Source: Paracoccus laeviglucosivorans (GTDB lineage: Bacteria > Pseudomonadota > Alphaproteobacteria > Rhodobacterales > Rhodobacteraceae). From it: a DNA stretch of 64,000 bases. How positions within the stretch are numbered: the first letter of the stretch is position 1; every line of letters begins with the position of its first letter. The notes below the pieces were generated by a model. The model did not search any database, was not told the origin of the DNA, and saw only the letters and a list, made by a program, of their open reading frames with translations. The stretch spans positions 1 through 64,000 of the forward strand of contig NZ_FXTK01000009.1 of assembly GCF_900182695.1 (NCBI RefSeq), read 5' to 3'. This document shows, one piece after another, positions 61,152 through 64,000 of this stretch. Both the position numbers and the translations under genes were made by a program.

Positions 61152-61489
61152 CAGCCGCAATCGATATTGTAGATGTTGCCAGCCGCATCCAGACGGAACA
61201 CGATGCGCAGCGGATCATATTCCTGCGGCTCGATCCCGCGATATTCGACCACACGATAGTCGCGGGTCAGGCCCAGACCGGAAATCACGCTGCCGGGCTG
61301 ACCCAGTGCCGAGACGTAATCCTTGGCGTGGCAGGCATCGGGTTCGCGCGACTGCAGGCCACTGATCCCCGCGACCGGCGTGACCGGAACGGGATCGACC
61401 GCAAGAACCGGCTCCGGCGCGGGTGCCGGAGCGGGCGCGCAGGCGACCAGCGGAGCAAGGGCGGCAAGGACGAGTAGAGGTCGGATCAT
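61151..61489 (-). CDS. I78-like lipoprotein (divergent paralogue)
   Basis: This 112-aa protein has a lipobox (LAPLVACAP), a proline-rich linker (PAPAPAPEPV) and an I78-like domain: CHAKDYVSALGQPGSVI, YRVVEYRGIEPQEYDPLRIV and DAAGNIYNIDCG. It shares the overall layout (first Cys, G-Q motif, RI-F strand, final Cys) with the next gene, so the pair arose by duplication. Family membership is likely but weaker than for its twin. Confidence 0.65.
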   Translation of the reverse strand: MIRPLLVLAALAPLVACAPAPAPAPEPVLAVDPVPVTPVAGISGLQSREPDACHAKDYVSALGQPGSVISGLGLTRDYRVVEYRGIEPQEYDPLRIVFRLDAAGNIYNIDCG

Positions 61490-61626
61490 CGCAAAGTCAT
61501 CCAGCGTCAGAGAGCAAATATGCCGACACCATATGGCCCGGCGAAAGAAAATAGAAGCAGCGCAGGTTTTTCACGACGGATTCGTGACCTGCCTGCCTCA
61601 GATGCCGCATGCGGCAAGGTCGTCGG

Positions 61627-62271
61627 CTATTCCGCTGCAGTCGCGAATGCAGTTTCACCACCGCCGTAATAGGCCAGAAACATGCGCACGGCACCGTTGT
61701 TGACCCGGCGCAGCGTTTCCTTGTCGATCGCCTTGGTTCCCAGAAAAAGGGCGCGGTCGTGGACGGTGGCGCTGGACAGCTCGATCAGCTGATCGGCGGC
61801 AAGTTCAAAATCGGGGATGCGCAACTCGCCCCGCGCCACGCAATGCTGCAGATATTTGATCAGCTGCTGGCGCAAAAGCGTGGGGCCGGCTTCGTAATAT
61901 TCCTGTGCAAGCGAAGGGAAACGTTCGGATTCGCCCACGCTGACACGAAATATCCGCAATCCGAAATCGGACACGATATGCGCCGAGATGATCTGCACGA
62001 TAAAGGGCAGGATCTGATCGACCGGCAGATCGACCTCGATCAGCGCGCTGGCATCGGCGGCTTGCCGCGCCAATTCGCTGCGGAACACCTCCATGAACAT
62101 GATCCGCTTGTCGGGAAAGTAGCTGTAAAGCGTGGCTTTGGACACGCCTGCTTCGCGCGCGATGTCGTCGACACTCGCGCCTTCGAACCCGTCTCTCAGG
62201 AAGATCGTCCGCGCACCCTCAAGCACCTGCTGGAACTTGCGGCCCCGCGTAACGGGAAGGGCTTTCGCCAT
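61627..62271 (-). CDS. TetR-family transcriptional regulator
   Basis: This 214-aa protein has an N-terminal HTH domain (FQQVLEGARTIFLRDGFEGA, then SVDDIAREAGVSKATLYSYF, with PDKRIMFMEVF) and a C-terminal ligand domain typical of TetR. The start MAKALPVTR has a GAGGAG site upstream; two more ATGs lie upstream without one. No operon partner is adjacent, so its target is unknown. A 548-bp gap follows toward the flagellar genes. Confidence 0.88.
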   Translation of the reverse strand: MAKALPVTRGRKFQQVLEGARTIFLRDGFEGASVDDIAREAGVSKATLYSYFPDKRIMFMEVFRSELARQAADASALIEVDLPVDQILPFIVQIISAHIVSDFGLRIFRVSVGESERFPSLAQEYYEAGPTLLRQQLIKYLQHCVARGELRIPDFELAADQLIELSSATVHDRALFLGTKAIDKETLRRVNNGAVRMFLAYYGGGETAFATAAE

Positions 62272-62819
62272 TCGTTCGATTCTCCTCATTAACATTCAAA
62301 CGGTTCAGGCGCTTGACCCAGACTGGGCACTCTGAAACAGGCCGATCCGCGACCGGGCCGGATCCGTATTATTCGGATTGCGGCATGTTGCATAGCCTTT
62401 GCCAGCCGGTGTATCTCTACCGTCCCAAAGCTGCGCTTTGCCAGTCGCACCTGCCAATCCCTATCCATTCGAACTTCCATGCCGTCGGATCGTGCCCCGC
62501 CTGCTCCGCCTCCGGGGTATGAGGACCCGGAATAGTTGTTGTTTACAATAATCAGAATCATTTTGTCTCGTATCGGGTCAAGCGATGATTGCCAAAACAT
62601 TCCTTCGCCTTCTGATCTGCACCTGGCCCGTGCTGTGCTGTCCCAGCATAAACGGTGAAAAATTGGCGTAAGTGACGGGTGCAGTAAGTCTGAGCGGCAA
62701 GGCCATTGTCTTTCATCAGCCCTGAAACAGTCCGGGTCAGCCTGATCTGCCAGACCAAGGCCGGGTCGCTTTACGGCAATTTGTTCACGTTTTTTTGACA
62801 GTTACGGGAAAGCGTTGTT
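62272..62819. other. Intergenic region between the TetR gene and the flagellar cluster
   Basis: No gene is supported in 548 bp. Part of it is AT-rich (TTGTTTACAATAATCAGAAT near 62540) and may contain promoters; short open frames lack signals. It separates the regulator from the end of a flagellar operon running on the minus strand. Confidence 0.4.
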
Positions 62820-63209
62820 TTACGACGGTCCTTTCCCTGACCCCTGACCGTCCCCGGCCAGCACCCGCGCGCTAAGTCGGATTTCCTCCAATACGCGGAC
62901 ACGACCGTATTCGCGGATGGCTGCGGCGCGGGCGCTCTCAAAGCCTGGCATCATGCGCGCCAGATCGGCTTCCGCCCGGACAAGCTGGCGGGCATGATCG
63001 CCAGCAAGCGCATTGGCCAGACGTGCCTCGGACACCGAAAACGGCGCGCTGCTTGCGTAAAGCTGCTGCATCTTGGCCTCGATGACCGCGATTCGCGACT
63101 GGGCCGCCGTGACATGCGCCCGGTAGACCGAAAGTTTGCGCATTTCGATATCCGACCTTAACTGCGCCAGACGCTGAAGACGCGCCAGTTCATCAGCCTT
63201 TTTCCTCAT
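62820..63209 (-). CDS. FliJ-like coiled-coil flagellar protein (tentative)
   Basis: This 129-aa highly charged, almost entirely helical protein (KKADELARLQRLAQLRSDIE at the N-terminus, with later ARIMEK-like heptads) overlaps the flhB gene by ATGA. Size, coiled-coil nature and position after flhB suggest a FliJ-like or similar export accessory protein. Identity is not shown by sequence. Confidence 0.4.
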   Translation of the reverse strand: MRKKADELARLQRLAQLRSDIEMRKLSVYRAHVTAAQSRIAVIEAKMQQLYASSAPFSVSEARLANALAGDHARQLVRAEADLARMMPGFESARAAAIREYGRVRVLEEIRLSARVLAGDGQGSGKGPS

Positions 63210-64000
63210 TTTTGGTTCTTTCGGGTCGTCGGCAAACCGGACCAGCCACCACGCGCCTTTTTACGCATGGCTTCGGCAAATCGGATGGCCGCTGCCACCG
63301 GGGCAAAATGTTCGGCGCGAATTTCGGCCCCAACCTCGACGGTGGCATGGAGCGCGCGCGCGCAGGGCGGATCCGACCAGATCGGCACGCGATGTTCGCC
63401 AGCCCTTTCGCGGATACGACGGGCGACATCATCGACCCCTTTCGCCAGACAGACGGGTGCGCGGCCGCTGCCACGTTTCCATTCCAGCGCGACGGCATAA
63501 TGGGTCGGGTTGACGATCACGACATCGGCCTTTTCGACATCGGCCAGCATCGAGTTCATCACGATGTCCAGCCCCTTTTGCCGCCGGGCGGATTTCAGGT
63601 GCGGATCGCCTTCGCTTTCCTTGTGTTCGTCCAGCATTTCCTTGCGCGACATGCGCTGGCGGCGCAAATATTCCAGCCGCTTCCATAGTATGTCGATGGC
63701 TGCAAAGGCAAAGCCGATCCCCAGCGCCAGCCAGACGACGCGCTGCATCATCAGCCCAAGCCCCGCGACCCATTGCAGGTCGGCCATCGCCCCCGATGTC
63801 ATCATCCAACCCAGCAATGAGGCATAAAGCAGCCAGCCCCCCGCCCCCACCAGACAAACCTTGAGCAGCGAGATCGCATAGGTCGCCAGCCCCGCGCCGC
63901 CAAATTTCTGCGCGGCGTTCTTCAACGGATTGATCCGGTTCAGATCCGGCATGAGTTTCTTGGGGGTAAAGACAATGCCGCGCTGCACGATCAATCCAGC
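63206..64000 (-). CDS. flhB: Flagellar export protein FlhB, C-terminal part (runs off the window)
   Basis: This 264-codon fragment of FlhB, the switch of flagellar type III export, continues past position 64000. It has membrane helices (LKVCLVGAGGWLLYASLLGW and VVWLALGIGFAFAAIDILW), a cytoplasmic linker (RMSRKEMLDEHKESEGDP) and the autocleavage motif NPTH in VIVNPTHYAVALEW. The first codon at the edge (GCT) is internal. The following small gene overlaps it by ATGA. Confidence 0.93.
   Translation of the reverse strand, partial: AGLIVQRGIVFTPKKLMPDLNRINPLKNAAQKFGGAGLATYAISLLKVCLVGAGGWLLYASLLGWMMTSGAMADLQWVAGLGLMMQRVVWLALGIGFAFAAIDILWKRLEYLRRQRMSRKEMLDEHKESEGDPHLKSARRQKGLDIVMNSMLADVEKADVVIVNPTHYAVALEWKRGSGRAPVCLAKGVDDVARRIRERAGEHRVPIWSDPPCARALHATVEVGAEIRAEHFAPVAAAIRFAEAMRKKARGGWSGLPTTRKNQK

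Noticed and set aside
63206-63994. Complete FlhB starting at 63994
   Set aside because: The codon at 63992-63994 is TTG, an internal leucine; the frame is open to the window edge and the protein lacks its N-terminal half, so it is a partial gene.

Overview
The window is a high-GC alphaproteobacterial chromosome segment. The clustering of PQQ biosynthesis, a FlhSR-like two-component system, quinoprotein-associated SoxYZ-like and metallo-hydrolase proteins, a glycine-riboswitch gcvTHP operon and a 2,3-dihydroxybenzoate (DHB) siderophore locus points to the Rhodobacteraceae, most likely Paracoccus or a close relative. That placement is inference from gene content; there is no rRNA gene in the window.

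Layout. Positions 1-5268 are an accessory island abutting the 3' end of a tRNA-Ala(CGC) gene. It holds a degenerate RNase H-like protein, a serine recombinase, an array of six 34-bp iteron-like repeats, a pair of 131-bp direct repeats around a tiny membrane protein, an IS3-family transposase remnant, an AT-rich orphan gene and a frameshifted DUF333 gene. Positions 5410-25341 are an oxidative-metabolism region. It carries a two-gene membrane PQQ dehydrogenase (anchor plus catalytic subunit), the gcvT-gcvH-gcvP operon behind a tandem glycine riboswitch, an atypical SDR, two small exported proteins, a response regulator / FIST sensor / hybrid kinase operon, an ABC importer, and pqqABCDE with a SoxYZ-like carrier and a divergent metallo-beta-lactamase-fold protein. 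Positions 25404-36100 encode a giant alpha-2-macroglobulin, an AcoR-like regulator with an acetaldehyde dehydrogenase, topoisomerase IB, DUF779 and argC.

Positions 36672-45916 are mostly housekeeping genes: Trm112-like, LON-domain, CnoX, map, xthA, an OmpR-type regulator, ribA, an L,D-transpeptidase-fold protein, twin exported proteins, an RNA methyltransferase and a VOC protein. Positions 45923-57644 are an iron-acquisition region. It contains a FecCD-type siderophore ABC importer, a phosphoesterase plus lipid-kinase pair, and a compact DHB siderophore assembly line (isochorismate synthase, isochorismatase, DHB dehydrogenase, discrete aryl carrier protein, DHB-AMP ligase and a stand-alone NRPS condensation domain). 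The remainder carries membrane proteins, tRNA-Gly, a cyclopropane synthase, tRNA-Cys, twin I78-type inhibitor lipoproteins, a TetR regulator and the edge of a flagellar cluster (flhB).

How the genes work together. PqqA-E make the cofactor for the split quinoprotein dehydrogenase. The kinase/FIST/regulator operon between them is of the type that controls quinoprotein alcohol or formaldehyde oxidation in relatives. The aldehyde dehydrogenase further on could remove the aldehyde product. The siderophore genes contain no elongating NRPS. With a VibH-like free condensation domain they should simply acylate an amine with DHB, for instance a polyamine, which is the most interesting hypothesis in the window. 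No TonB receptor, siderophore exporter or phosphopantetheinyl transferase lies in the window.
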